Shown one piece after another: positions 1 through 8,936 of a stretch of 64,000 nt of DNA; the stretch's first letter is position 1; each line of letters begins with the position of its first letter. The translations under genes were made by a program, and so were the position numbers. A model generated the notes under the pieces. It worked only from the letters and a program-made list of their open reading frames with translations. It was not told the origin of the DNA and made no database searches. Source of the stretch: CAIODY01 sp046051225 (lineage in GTDB: Bacteria > Bacteroidota > Bacteroidia > Chitinophagales > CAIODY01); contig JBJOOR010000002.1 in the NCBI GenBank assembly GCA_046051225.1, positions 281,743 through 345,742 of the forward strand, in the 5' to 3' direction.

Positions 1-411
1 TTTTGAGTAATGATTTGCATAATAAATCAAATAATCATCCAATTTTATAGTTTCAACAATTCTTTTGAAGTCATTAGTCGAAACCACGGATAACGGATGG
101 AAATCAACTTGATTTTTGTGAATCTGACGAATGTGATTTTTCAATAAGTCTTTTTGGATTTTTGAAAGATTTAAAACGCTATTTATCATCAAACCAAAAT
201 ATTGAAGGCGTTCTTCTTCGTCCTTTTTCTTTTTTTTGTTTTCTTTTTGTGTTTCGAGAATAAATACCCTATAAGCCATAAATGCAGCTAATAATGCCAA
301 TGAAATCGGCAATAAAAAATCTTTTGAAAAATCATAACAAAAACTATGGGATGAGTTTTCTTGTGATACAGATTCTCCAAAAATAAATCGAAATATGTCT
401 AAGAATATCAT
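1..411 (-). CDS. Partial small membrane protein downstream of alaS (runs off left edge)
   Basis: An open frame of 137 codons starts at the ATG at 411-409 and continues past the window edge. Its ATG overlaps the TGA stop of alaS (ATGA), so the two are probably translationally coupled and co-transcribed. The visible protein has one hydrophobic segment at about residues 34-51, then a strongly charged K/E-rich stretch (about 55-70) and an amphipathic region with no motif I recognise. It is probably a single-pass membrane protein with a cytoplasmic domain. Function unknown; the C-terminus is outside the window. Confidence 0.6.
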   Translation of the reverse strand, partial: MIFLDIFRFIFGESVSQENSSHSFCYDFSKDFLLPISLALLAAFMAYRVFILETQKENKKKKKDEEERLQYFGLMINSVLNLSKIQKDLLKNHIRQIHKNQVDFHPLSVVSTNDFKRIVETIKLDDYLIYYANHYSK

Positions 412-3125
412 AATGCTATTGCTTTCATCTTCTCCATCACCTTTGCAATTCCGTTCAAATCAACACCTCCAGCAGATGCTAAAGTTTTATTGCCACCACC
501 ACCACCTTTGATAAGTGGAGCAATATGTTCTTTGATTATTTTTCCTGCATCCAATGATGAGTTATCATTCACAGCTACGGCAACACTTACTTTGCCGCCA
601 ATATTTGCAGCTAAGCAAACTAAATAATTGCCTTCAATTTCCGTTTTGAATTCATGACACAATTTCTTTAAAGCATCAGCACTACTCACTTCTATGGTTT
701 CAGCAATTAATGTAGTGTTGTTGATGATTTGTTTTTTCTGCAATAATTCCTGACGCAAAACCACCAATTGTTTGGCTTCTAATTTTTCAATTTGCTTTTG
801 CAATTGTGCTTTTTCTTCTTGTACATTTTTTATGGCGGCGAAAATATCTTTCGGATTTTTGAACTCCGCTTTGATGTCATTCAATTGTTTTACTTGATTC
901 ATCAAATAAGCTTCTGCACGGCAACCAGCCAATGCTTCAATACGACGAACACCAGCAGCCACAGCACCTTCAGAGATAATTTTAAAAATACTCAACTCGC
1001 CTGTACGCATCACATGTGTGCCACCGCAAAGCTCGATGGAGAAATTTTTATCCATCACCACCACACGAACTACATCGCCATATTTTTCGCCAAACAAAGC
1101 CATAGCACCGAGTTTCATGGCTTCTTCTTTTGGCATTTCTTTAATCACGACTGGAATATTCTGACGGATTTTTCTGTTCACAATTTTTTCAATCTGCGCA
1201 ATTTCTTCATCGGTAACTTTTGCAAAATGGCTAAAATCAAAACGCAAATAATCATCGTTATTCAAACTTCCTTTTTGCGCCACATGCGTTCCTAAAACTT
1301 CTCTCAAAGCGGCTTGCATCAAGTGTGTAACAGAATGATGACGAGTGATTTTTCTTCTTCTTGATTCATCAATTTTAGCTAAAACTTTGCCTGATAAATC
1401 TTGTGGAATTTCTTCAGTGAAATGAACAATTAAATCATTTTCTTTTTTGGTGTCAATCACTTTTATCAATTCACCATCAAAATTCAAAATGCCTGTATCG
1501 CCCACCTGACCGCCACTTTCAGCATAAAAAGGTGTAACATCCAACACAATTTGATACAACTCTTTATCTTTCTGTTTCACTTTTCTGTATTTCAAAACAG
1601 ATGATTCAGTTTCGGATTTTTCATAACCAACAAACTTCACAGCACCATCTTTAAATACTTGCCAGTCGCCAGTTTCAGTAGCCGCAGCTTTTCTGCTTCG
1701 GGCTTTTTGTTGCGCCATTTCAATATTGAAACCTTCTTCGTCAACACTCCAACCATTTTCACTTGCAATTAATCTTGTTAAATCAAACGGGAAACCATAT
1801 GTGTCATATAATTCAAAACAAGTTTTTCCTTGAATTAAAATAGGTTCTTTCTTTCGAAGCATATCATTTACAAACCTATTTTTTATGTTCTTAACTTCAA
1901 TATCATCTTCTAAATCGTATAGTCCGCCGAAGCCTTCATTAGCTTGTTCGATATAGAATAGTTTTGGTAAATCTTCAATCTTTTTCAAACCACTTTCTAA
2001 TGTTCTTAAAAATCCTCTTTCTTCTTCCAAAATTACATTCGCCACAAAGTCGTTCTGTTGGCTCAATTCAGGAAAAACATTTTCAAATTGTTTTGCAATT
2101 ACTGGCACTAATTGATACAATAATGGTTGTTTGTAATTCAAATAGGAATAATAATAACGCACTGCTCTTCTCAAAATTCTACGAATCACATAACCTGCAC
2201 CATTGCTCGAAGGCAACTGCCCATCAGCAATTGCGAAGGAAATGGTTCGAATATGGTCAGCTAAAACTCTGAATGCAACAGAAGCTTTTGTATCATCAGC
2301 AGCATATTTCATCCCCACAATTTTTTCAATCGCAGCAATTGTTCCGCTGAAAACATCCGTATCATAATTGCTTTGTTTGCCTTGCATCACACGAACCAAA
2401 CGCTCGAAACCCATGCCCGTATCAACATGTTGCGCAGGTAATTTTTCTAAACTACCATCCGCTTTGCGGTTAAATTCCATGAACACATTATTCCAGATTT
2501 CAATCACTTGTGGGTCATCATTATTCACCAAACTAGCGCCTGGAATAGTTTTGCGTTCTTCTTCTGTTCTGCCATCATAATGAATTTCAGTACACGGCCC
2601 ACAAGGACCAGTATCGCCCATTTCCCAGAAATTATCTTTTTTATTGCCCAACAAAATTCGTTCGGCAGGCACACCAGCGGCTAACCACCAGTTGTAAGCT
2701 TCTTCGTCTTTGGCTAAATTTTCTTTGGCATCGCCTTCAAAAATGGTAACGTATAATCTGTTAGCATCAATTTTATAAACTTTAGTGAGCAATTCCCAAC
2801 TCCACTCAATCGCTTCTTTTTTGAAATAGTCACCAAAGCTCCAATTGCCGAGCATTTCAAACATGGTGTGATGATAAGTATCCACACCCACTTCTTCCAA
2901 ATCATTGTGTTTGCCCGAAACACGAAGGCATTTTTGTGTATCAGCCACACGTTTATCAATCGGGTTTTTATTGCCCAAAAACATATCCTTGAACTGATTC
3001 ATACCAGCATTGGTGAACATTAAAGTAGGGTCATTCTTTACTACAATTGGCGCTGATGGCACAATTAAATGTCCCTTACTTTTAAAAAAATCTAAAAACT
3101 GTTGACGGATTTCGGAAGAGGTCAT
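408..3125 (-). CDS. alaS: Alanine--tRNA ligase (AlaRS)
   Basis: Charges tRNA-Ala with alanine in the cytoplasm and edits mischarged Ser/Gly. The 905-residue protein has the class II catalytic domain at the N-terminus (motifs around TNAGMNQFKD and GDTGPCGPCTEIH). The editing-domain zinc motif is HHSVTH near residue 595 and CGGTH near residue 698. The C-terminal C-Ala domain carries the glycine-rich GGGGGNK near 873. The ATG at 3125 gives the expected N-terminus. The protein is about 30 residues longer than most bacterial AlaRS. The extra length fits an acidic insertion at roughly residues 390-425, between the tRNA-recognition region and the GKTCFELYDTYGFP segment. The upstream region is AT-rich and repeat-like. 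Confidence 0.98.
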   Translation of the reverse strand: MTSSEIRQQFLDFFKSKGHLIVPSAPIVVKNDPTLMFTNAGMNQFKDMFLGNKNPIDKRVADTQKCLRVSGKHNDLEEVGVDTYHHTMFEMLGNWSFGDYFKKEAIEWSWELLTKVYKIDANRLYVTIFEGDAKENLAKDEEAYNWWLAAGVPAERILLGNKKDNFWEMGDTGPCGPCTEIHYDGRTEEERKTIPGASLVNNDDPQVIEIWNNVFMEFNRKADGSLEKLPAQHVDTGMGFERLVRVMQGKQSNYDTDVFSGTIAAIEKIVGMKYAADDTKASVAFRVLADHIRTISFAIADGQLPSSNGAGYVIRRILRRAVRYYYSYLNYKQPLLYQLVPVIAKQFENVFPELSQQNDFVANVILEEERGFLRTLESGLKKIEDLPKLFYIEQANEGFGGLYDLEDDIEVKNIKNRFVNDMLRKKEPILIQGKTCFELYDTYGFPFDLTRLIASENGWSVDEEGFNIEMAQQKARSRKAAATETGDWQVFKDGAVKFVGYEKSETESSVLKYRKVKQKDKELYQIVLDVTPFYAESGGQVGDTGILNFDGELIKVIDTKKENDLIVHFTEEIPQDLSGKVLAKIDESRRRKITRHHSVTHLMQAALREVLGTHVAQKGSLNNDDYLRFDFSHFAKVTDEEIAQIEKIVNRKIRQNIPVVIKEMPKEEAMKLGAMALFGEKYGDVVRVVVMDKNFSIELCGGTHVMRTGELSIFKIISEGAVAAGVRRIEALAGCRAEAYLMNQVKQLNDIKAEFKNPKDIFAAIKNVQEEKAQLQKQIEKLEAKQLVVLRQELLQKKQIINNTTLIAETIEVSSADALKKLCHEFKTEIEGNYLVCLAANIGGKVSVAVAVNDNSSLDAGKIIKEHIAPLIKGGGGGNKTLASAGGVDLNGIAKVMEKMKAIAL

Positions 3126-3155
3126 TGATGAATTATGAGTTATGAATTATGAATT

Positions 3156-3238
3156 GTCATTGGTCATCAGACATTAGTCATTAGGGAATACAAATTTTGA
3201 TTGCATTTACAAATGACTACTGACAAATGACTATTGAC
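3156..3238. repeat. Imperfect 27-nt inverted repeat upstream of alaS
   Basis: Positions 3156-3182 and 3212-3238 are imperfect reverse complements built from GTCATT/AATGAC words, preceded by short direct repeats of TATGAATTA at 3129-3155. It lies between the divergent alaS and 3308 genes. No coding potential was seen. It resembles the AT-rich palindromic filler common between Bacteroidota genes. Confidence 0.5.
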
Positions 3239-3307
3239 TTTTTCGAGCGGCAAAGCTAAAAAAAGGAAAGGATTGAATTAAATGAAAAGAAATATTATTT
3301 TTGATTA

Positions 3308-3829
3308 ATGAAAAAAATCGCAGCCATTTTTTTAATTATTATTTCTGCTTATTCTGTACAAGCACAAAGCGATTCAACTTGGAAATTCAAAAAATTGAAT
3401 AGTGTAAATATTGAATTGTTTGGACCAGCAGTTTTATATTCTGTTAATTGTGGAAAAATAATTTTAAACGCTAAAAGATTCAAAACCATTGGCAATATTG
3501 GAGCTTCGTATTTTCCTAATTCAAAATTTGATAATGGTGCTTCTTTTCAAACTCCTATTTATTTATCTGAATTATTTTCAATGGATAAAAATAATCATAT
3601 TGAATTAGGAGTAGGAAATAAATTTTTTTTTGCTAAAAATGAATTATATAATACTCCTTTTTTTCGTATTGGTTTTCGGCATCAAAATCCAAATCGAAAA
3701 TTTATTTATAAGTTAACTATAATCCCCTCCGTTGAAAAATCAACACTAGCTATCCTTAACCCTGATGGTTCATCTACAAATTATCAATTAACATTTTGGG
3801 TTGGTTTCTCATTTGGCTATGCATTTTAA
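3308..3829 (+). CDS. Hypothetical secreted protein, 173 aa
   Basis: I do not recognise this gene. It begins with a clear signal peptide (MKKIAAIFLIIISAYSVQAQ, cleavage after AQA/Q near residue 19-20). The mature part is about 150 residues and alternates aromatic and hydrophobic residues (FFRIGFRHQNP, FWVGFSFGYAF). That pattern, with a terminal aromatic residue, suggests a small outer-membrane beta-barrel or periplasmic beta protein. It stands alone between alaS (divergent) and the M23 peptidase, which has its own promoter. Confidence 0.6.
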   Translation: MKKIAAIFLIIISAYSVQAQSDSTWKFKKLNSVNIELFGPAVLYSVNCGKIILNAKRFKTIGNIGASYFPNSKFDNGASFQTPIYLSELFSMDKNNHIELGVGNKFFFAKNELYNTPFFRIGFRHQNPNRKFIYKLTIIPSVEKSTLAILNPDGSSTNYQLTFWVGFSFGYAF

Positions 3830-3854
3830 TTTTTTCATAAATAAAATGTAAAGT

Positions 3855-3885
3855 TTGGCGTTTAAAAACTAAAAGTTTATTTTTG
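3855..3885 (+). promoter_or_regulatory. Bacteroidota-type promoter for the M23 peptidase
   Basis: TTG at 3855-3857, a 20-nt spacer and TATTTTTG at 3878-3885 match the Bacteroidota sigma-ABfr consensus TTG-N19-23-TAnnTTTG. The element ends 15 nt before the ATG at 3901. Confidence 0.6.
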
Positions 3886-3900
3886 GAACTCTTTTAAAAA

Positions 3901-4878
3901 ATGGCATTCAGAAAAGTAAAATATTTTTATAACACACATACCTTAAGCTACGAAAAGGTAAAACATTCGTGGGGCATTACATTGCTTCGGGTGTTTGGCT
4001 TTTTGTGTGCTGCTGCTGTGTTTTCGGCTATTATTATGTATTTTGCCTATACCTATTTCGATTCGCCAAAAGAAAAATTGTTGAAACGTGAATTGGCACA
4101 AATGAAAGTGCAATACAAATCGATGAACAACAGAATGAATTCGATTAATAAAGTATTAGCCGATTTACAAGATAGAGATGATAATATTTACCGAGTAATT
4201 TTTGAAGCCGAACCCATCCCTAAAGATGTTCGTCAGGCTGGTTTTGGTGGCGCTAACCTATATAATAAACTTGAAGGTTTTGATAATAGTGAATTGATGA
4301 TAAGCACTACCCAAACATTAGATAAATTGAGCCGTGAGATGTATGTGCAATCAAAATCGTATGACGAATTAAAAAAACGAATTGAAAATAAAGCGCAAAT
4401 GCTTCAATCTATTCCAGCTATTCAGCCTGTAAGCAATAAAAATTTGATGCGTATTGCAAGCGGCTTTGGATATAGAATAAATCCAATTTATAAAATTATG
4501 CAGTTTCATAGTGGGTTAGATTTTACGGCTGCTATCGGCACACCTATTTATGCAACAGGCGATGGTACTGTAGCTTTAGCAACGTATGATAACAGCGGTT
4601 ATGGTATGCATGTAGTAATTAATCATGGCTATGGTTATCAAACTTTATATGGGCACATGAGTCGAATGAAAGTGAATGTGGGGCAAACTGTAAAACGTGG
4701 CGAAGTGATAGGATATGTAGGCAGTACAGGCGCTTCAACGGGGCCACATTGTCATTATGAAGTAATAAAAGGCGGAACAAAAATAGACCCAAGTAATTTT
4801 TTCTACAACGATTTATCGCCAGCCGAATACGAAAAAATGTTGCAACAAGCGGCTAAAAGTAATCAGTCGTTCGATTAA
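3901..4878 (+). CDS. M23 family metallopeptidase (LytM-type murein endopeptidase)
   Basis: Probably cleaves peptidoglycan cross-links in the periplasm. The N-terminus has a cytoplasmic stub, then one membrane segment at about residues 28-50, then a coiled-coil region (about 58-105). The LytM/M23 zinc domain occupies about 195-300, with HSGLDF near 202 (first His and Asp ligands), HGYGYQTLYGHMS near 240-252 and the HCHYE motif near 282. This layout (membrane anchor, coiled coil, C-terminal M23) is typical of Bacteroidota cell-division or envelope endopeptidases. The 4918 gene follows after 39 bp and probably shares the transcript. Confidence 0.9.
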   Translation: MAFRKVKYFYNTHTLSYEKVKHSWGITLLRVFGFLCAAAVFSAIIMYFAYTYFDSPKEKLLKRELAQMKVQYKSMNNRMNSINKVLADLQDRDDNIYRVIFEAEPIPKDVRQAGFGGANLYNKLEGFDNSELMISTTQTLDKLSREMYVQSKSYDELKKRIENKAQMLQSIPAIQPVSNKNLMRIASGFGYRINPIYKIMQFHSGLDFTAAIGTPIYATGDGTVALATYDNSGYGMHVVINHGYGYQTLYGHMSRMKVNVGQTVKRGEVIGYVGSTGASTGPHCHYEVIKGGTKIDPSNFFYNDLSPAEYEKMLQQAAKSNQSFD

Positions 4879-4917
4879 AATATTGCGATTATTTATTCAT
4901 TAAACTCAAAAAAAATT

Positions 4918-5349
4918 ATGTTTGAAAATTTATTAAATTTAGTAAAAGAACATGCAGGCGATGCCATCATTAATAATGCTGCAATACCTAATGAGCATAA
5001 TGATGCAGCCATTGAAACCACTACAAACGGTATAATTGATGGTCTAAAAAGCCATTTAGGCTCAAATGGTATTGAGGGATTAACATCCATGTTTCAAGGC
5101 GGTAATCAAAGCGGCATGGTGCAAAGTATTTCGCAAAATGTAGCAGGCAGTTTAATGCAAAAATTTGGTATTGATAATAATGCTGCTAATGGTATTGTAC
5201 AATCATTAATACCCGTGGTGATGAATAAATTTGTAAACAAAACAAACGACCCTAACGACAGTAGTTTTGATATTCAAGGTATCATTGGTTCGCTGGCAGG
5301 TGGCAATAATGCTGGCATTGGCGATATGTTGGGTAAAATTTTCGGATAA
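4918..5349 (+). CDS. DUF937-like protein, 143 aa
   Basis: A small, glycine- and asparagine-rich helical protein without a signal peptide. The pattern FENLLNLVKEHAGDAI... followed by GNQSGMVQSISQNVAGSLMQKFGI and QSLIPVVMNKFV matches the repeated helical DUF937/YidB-type family. The function of that family is unknown. It lies 39 bp after the M23 peptidase and is followed by a strong terminator, so it closes that transcript. Confidence 0.65.
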   Translation: MFENLLNLVKEHAGDAIINNAAIPNEHNDAAIETTTNGIIDGLKSHLGSNGIEGLTSMFQGGNQSGMVQSISQNVAGSLMQKFGIDNNAANGIVQSLIPVVMNKFVNKTNDPNDSSFDIQGIIGSLAGGNNAGIGDMLGKIFG

Positions 5350-5370
5350 AATATTTTATCTCAAAACATA

Positions 5371-5406
5371 AAACTCTATTGCTAAAAAAAGCAATAGAGT
5401 TTTTTT
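5371..5406 (+). terminator. Rho-independent terminator
   Basis: A perfect 12-bp stem (AAACTCTATTGC at 5371-5382 with GCAATAGAGTTT at 5391-5402), an 8-nt A-rich loop and a T run. Confidence 0.9.
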
Positions 5407-5436
5407 ATACTTTTATATTTTAAAAAATAAAAAATT

Positions 5437-6222
5437 GTGCATACACTTACTAATTGTCGGGTTTGTCATCAACCACTTACGTTTCTAAAAAATTTAAAAG
5501 GAAATAGAATTGTGGTAGATATTCCGCTATACATATGTAATAGCTGTGGTACGCAGTTTACCTATCCAAAAGAATTTATGGCGCAGCGCCAATTTGATGA
5601 TTTTGATATGGATTGGTATTTAAAGCGCCGACCAAAAGCACAGCGAAAAATTAACAGAGCATTGAATGCCATTAGTAATTTAGAATTAAAAACCAATGGT
5701 AAATTTTTAGATATTGGTTGCGGCTTAGGGTATACCATGGAAGTAGCACAACAAAATGGCTATCAAGTTTTTGGCGTTGAACCATTGATAACTGCTGCCG
5801 ATTATGCTATTAATGAATTACATTTAAATGTAAAAAAAGGTTTTTTTGATAAACAAGATTATGAACCCAATTCGTTCGATTTTATTTGGTTAGATCAAGT
5901 GCTTGAGCATGTTTACGAACCCGATAAATTATTTGCAGATATTTGTACTGTACTGAAACCAGGTGGCATTTTCTTTTTAGGCTTGCCCAATGTAGATTGG
6001 ATGTGGTTATTAATTACCCAATTAAAACTTACTTCTAAAATCAATGTTTTCAACGACCCCGAAGAACATATTAATTACTACCAACGCAGCAGCATTGAAT
6101 ATTTATGCCATCAAAATGAAGTAGAAATTTTAGATTTATTTTATCCTAAAGATTTTATTCGTATTCCGTTTCAAATGCTGGGTATGACAACGGGATATTA
6201 TTTTATACAAAAACCAATATAG
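5437..6222 (+). CDS. Class I SAM-dependent methyltransferase with N-terminal zinc ribbon
   Basis: Transfers a methyl group from S-adenosylmethionine to an unidentified substrate. An N-terminal zinc ribbon uses C7-x2-C10 and C33-x2-C36. The Rossmann methyltransferase domain starts near residue 85, with motif I DIGCGLG near 91, an acidic motif II (GVEP) and WLDQVLEHVYEPD, where the LEH element is typical of Methyltransf_12/23. The start is taken as GTG at 5437, since no in-frame ATG precedes the zinc ribbon. This architecture is common near sugar or lipid modification genes, but no such cluster is visible here. Confidence 0.8.
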   Translation: MHTLTNCRVCHQPLTFLKNLKGNRIVVDIPLYICNSCGTQFTYPKEFMAQRQFDDFDMDWYLKRRPKAQRKINRALNAISNLELKTNGKFLDIGCGLGYTMEVAQQNGYQVFGVEPLITAADYAINELHLNVKKGFFDKQDYEPNSFDFIWLDQVLEHVYEPDKLFADICTVLKPGGIFFLGLPNVDWMWLLITQLKLTSKINVFNDPEEHINYYQRSSIEYLCHQNEVEILDLFYPKDFIRIPFQMLGMTTGYYFIQKPI

Positions 6223-6244
6223 CTTAATTTCATAGCTAAAGCAT

Positions 6245-6274
6245 TTGTTAAGCATAGATTTCTGCTTACATTTG
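6245..6274 (+). promoter_or_regulatory. Consensus Bacteroidota promoter for the aminotransferase gene
   Basis: TTG at 6245-6247, exactly 19 nt, then TACATTTG at 6267-6274. This is a full match to TTG-N19-TAnnTTTG, 35 nt upstream of the chosen ATG. Confidence 0.8.
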
Positions 6275-6309
6275 CACACAATTTTCTAACTATAATTTAA
6301 TTGAAAAAC

Positions 6310-7581
6310 ATGAGTGTAGATTTATTTGCAAAGTTTAAAACCGACATGGGGCCATTGGGGCAACATGCTAAAATGGCTCACGGATATTTTGCTTTTCCTA
6401 AATTGGAAGGCCCTATCAGCAGCCGAATGATGTTTAACGGAAAAGAAAGAATCGTTTGGAGTTTGAATAATTATTTAGGCTTGGGCAACCATCCTGAAGT
6501 GCGTAAAGCCGATGCAGATGCAGCAGCAGAGTTTGGTTTGGCGTATCCGATGGGAGCAAGAATGATGAGTGGTAACAGCAATTTGATTGAGCAATTCGAA
6601 CGTGAATTAGCTGATTTTGTAAAAAAACCAGATGTATTCATTTTGAATTATGGCTATCAAGGTGTTGTGTCAATTATTGATGCCATTGTTAATCGTCATG
6701 ATGTAATTGTGTATGATGCTGATTCGCATGCTTGTATTTTAGATGGTAAAAGATTGCACGTTGGAAAAAGTTTTGTGTTCAAGCATAATGATATCGAAAG
6801 TTTTAAAGTGCAAATGGAACGTGCTACAAAATTAACTGCCGAAACTGGTGGTGGAATTTTGGTGATTACCGAAGGCGTATTTGGTATGAGCGGCAACATG
6901 GGCAAATTGAAAGAAATAGTTGATTTAAAAAAGAATTATAATTTCCGTTTGTTGGTTGATGATGCACACGGATTTGGTATGATGGGTGCAACAGGTGCAG
7001 GCACTGGCGAAGAACAAGGTTGCCAAGATGGAATTGATTTATACATCAGCACATTTGCAAAAGCAATGGCAAGCATCGGTGGTTTTGTAGCAGGCGATGA
7101 AGAAATAATCAGTTATTTGCGTTACAATACTCGTTCGCAAATTTTTGCTAAAACATTGCCAATGCCAATAGTAAAAGGCAATTTGAAGCGTTTAGAATTA
7201 TTGCGTAGCAAGCCTGAATTGAAAGCAAAATTGTGGCATAATGTAAATCGCTTGCAAGGTGGTTTACGTGAAATTGGTTTGAACTTAGGCGCAACAAATA
7301 CTTGTGTTACACCAATTTATTTGCAAGGCACTACAACACAAGCAGCAAATTTGATTTTCGATTTACGTGAAAATTTTAATATTTTTTGTTCAATTGTTGT
7401 TTATCCAGTTATTCCAAAAGGACAAATGTTATTGCGTTTAATTCCTACTGCCGACCATACTGATAAAGACATTGATGATACTTTACATGCTTTCCGTGAA
7501 ATTTATCGTAAGCTTACCACAGGCGAATACGATAAACAATTTGAAGGAATGGCAATGATTGAAGCCATTGGCGGAATTTAA
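6310..7581 (+). CDS. Alpha-oxoamine synthase, probable serine palmitoyltransferase
   Basis: A PLP-dependent class I/II aminotransferase-fold enzyme of the alpha-oxoamine synthase group (SPT, KBL, BioF, HemA relatives). It condenses an amino acid with an acyl-CoA. In Bacteroidota the expected role is serine plus palmitoyl-CoA, the first step of sphingolipid synthesis. Visible motifs are the DDAHGFG loop near residue 218 (PLP-contacting Asp/His) and STFAKA, whose Lys near residue 251 is the Schiff-base lysine. The ATG at 6310 is preferred to a TTG at 6301. Length (423 aa) is slightly above the usual ~400. KBL-like or CqsA-like activity cannot be excluded from sequence alone. Confidence 0.8.
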   Translation: MSVDLFAKFKTDMGPLGQHAKMAHGYFAFPKLEGPISSRMMFNGKERIVWSLNNYLGLGNHPEVRKADADAAAEFGLAYPMGARMMSGNSNLIEQFERELADFVKKPDVFILNYGYQGVVSIIDAIVNRHDVIVYDADSHACILDGKRLHVGKSFVFKHNDIESFKVQMERATKLTAETGGGILVITEGVFGMSGNMGKLKEIVDLKKNYNFRLLVDDAHGFGMMGATGAGTGEEQGCQDGIDLYISTFAKAMASIGGFVAGDEEIISYLRYNTRSQIFAKTLPMPIVKGNLKRLELLRSKPELKAKLWHNVNRLQGGLREIGLNLGATNTCVTPIYLQGTTTQAANLIFDLRENFNIFCSIVVYPVIPKGQMLLRLIPTADHTDKDIDDTLHAFREIYRKLTTGEYDKQFEGMAMIEAIGGI

Positions 7582-7606
7582 TTGTAGAACAAATATTATA
7601 TTAAAT

Positions 7607-7645
7607 AAAAAGCGATTCTTTCATATTGATAGAGTCGCTTTTTTT
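7607..7645 (+). terminator. Rho-independent terminator
   Basis: The stem pairs AAAAGCGATTCT with AGAGTCGCTTTT (one G-U pair) and is followed by a T run, 25 bp after the aminotransferase stop. Confidence 0.8.
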
Positions 7646-7707
7646 ATTTGCTTTAAGTTTTCTAATTGATGATTATGTATATCTTTCTTAAAAAATAAAT
7701 ACTAGCT

Positions 7708-8757
7708 ATGAGCAATGAAGAACCCAAACGTGTTCGCAGAGTAAGGTACAAGGGTACACATCCAAAAGTTTTTAAAGAAAAATATAAAGAGCTGCAACCC
7801 GAAAATTATGCAGATGATATTGCAAAAGTGATGCAACAAGGGCGTACGCCAGCTGGTATGCATCGTTCTATTTGTGTGCACGAAATATTAGAAATACTAA
7901 AAATTAAACCTGGACAAATAGGCTTAGATGCTACATTGGGCTATGGTGGGCATAGTATTGAAATGATAAAATGTTTGTTGCCTAATGGTAAACTATATGC
8001 AACCGATGTTGACCCATTTGAGTTGCCCCGAACCCGTGAACGCTTAGCTGCAATGGGCTATAATGAAGATGTGGTAGTGATAAAAAAAATGAATTTTTCA
8101 GGCATTAATCAAATTGTAAAAGAATCAGGATTGTTGAATTTTGTGTTGGCCGATTTGGGTGTGTCATCTATGCAGATTGATAATCCTGAAAGAGGTTTTT
8201 CATTTAAAATAGATGGCCCTTTAGATTTACGCTTGAACCCAACAAGTGGCAAATCGGCGGCTACACTTTTAAAAAATATTTCGCAACAGTCATTAGAAGA
8301 TTTATTTTTTAATCATTCAGATGAGCCTTATGCAGCCCAAATTGCTAAAACAATTATGGGTTATAAAGCAAGTGGAATAGAAATAAAAACGACTAAGCAA
8401 TTACAAGAAATTATTGAAAATGCTTTAGTGTTTTTGCCAAAAGAAAATAGAAAAGAGGAGATAAAAAAAGCTTGTCAAAGATGTTTTCAAGCATTGCGAA
8501 TTGAGGTAAATAATGAGTTTGGCGTATTAGATGATTTTTTAGAAAAACTGCCCGAAGCCTTAGCCGATGGTGGTAGAGTAGCAATTCTTACTTTTCATTC
8601 GGGCGAAGACAGACGAGTAAAAAAAACATTTCAACGATTTTTTAGAGATGGAATTTATAGCCAAATTGCCCACCAACCTATTCGTGCATCAGCCGAAGAA
8701 TGCTATACAAACCCTAGAGCAAAATCTGCTAAATTGCGTTGGGCTGTGAAAGCGTAA
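7708..8757 (+). CDS. RsmH-family (MraW-like) methyltransferase with N-terminal extension
   Basis: Belongs to the family that N4-methylates C1402 of 16S rRNA. Conserved elements are DATLGYGGH near residue 73 (SAM motif I), ADLGVSSMQIDNPERGFSF near 148, DGPLDLRLN, and LTFHSGEDRRVK near 294. It differs from standard RsmH in having a basic N-terminal extension of about 45 residues, and in lying outside a cell-division (dcw) cluster. It may be a second, divergent RsmH-like protein, with the canonical mraW elsewhere in the genome. That is inference from context only. It lies alone between two terminator-bounded units. Confidence 0.8.
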   Translation: MSNEEPKRVRRVRYKGTHPKVFKEKYKELQPENYADDIAKVMQQGRTPAGMHRSICVHEILEILKIKPGQIGLDATLGYGGHSIEMIKCLLPNGKLYATDVDPFELPRTRERLAAMGYNEDVVVIKKMNFSGINQIVKESGLLNFVLADLGVSSMQIDNPERGFSFKIDGPLDLRLNPTSGKSAATLLKNISQQSLEDLFFNHSDEPYAAQIAKTIMGYKASGIEIKTTKQLQEIIENALVFLPKENRKEEIKKACQRCFQALRIEVNNEFGVLDDFLEKLPEALADGGRVAILTFHSGEDRRVKKTFQRFFRDGIYSQIAHQPIRASAEECYTNPRAKSAKLRWAVKA

Positions 8758-8794
8758 TAAAGCAGTTAGAGATTTATGTTTGTTAAAGAAAATT

Positions 8795-8893
8795 TTAATC
8801 CCATTGTTTTTCTTTTATCTGTTCTAAATGTCTTTGTGTATGATGTATCATAAAGTAGAACTTCAGTTTATACTTTTCTATGCTTATTATTTT
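8795..8893 (-). pseudogene. Remnant of a DinB-family C-terminus
   Basis: On the minus strand, 32 codons end at a TAA (8795-8797) and read ..KFYFMIHHTQRHLEQIKE... This resembles the last helix of DinB/YfiT-like metal-binding proteins, which carry a C-terminal HxxRHxxQ motif. Upstream in frame is a stop (8894-8896), and lipB begins within 45 bp on the other strand, so the rest of the gene is missing. The match is short; this is a tentative identification. Confidence 0.4.
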
Positions 8894-8936
8894 TCAAATG
8901 CCTTTATTGTTTTTTAAATTTATAATTTTACACCTT

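Noticed and set aside
8880..8936. Longer lipB start giving a hydrophobic N-terminus
   Set aside because: LipB is cytoplasmic and the added 19 residues are not part of the family; ATG 8937 fits better.
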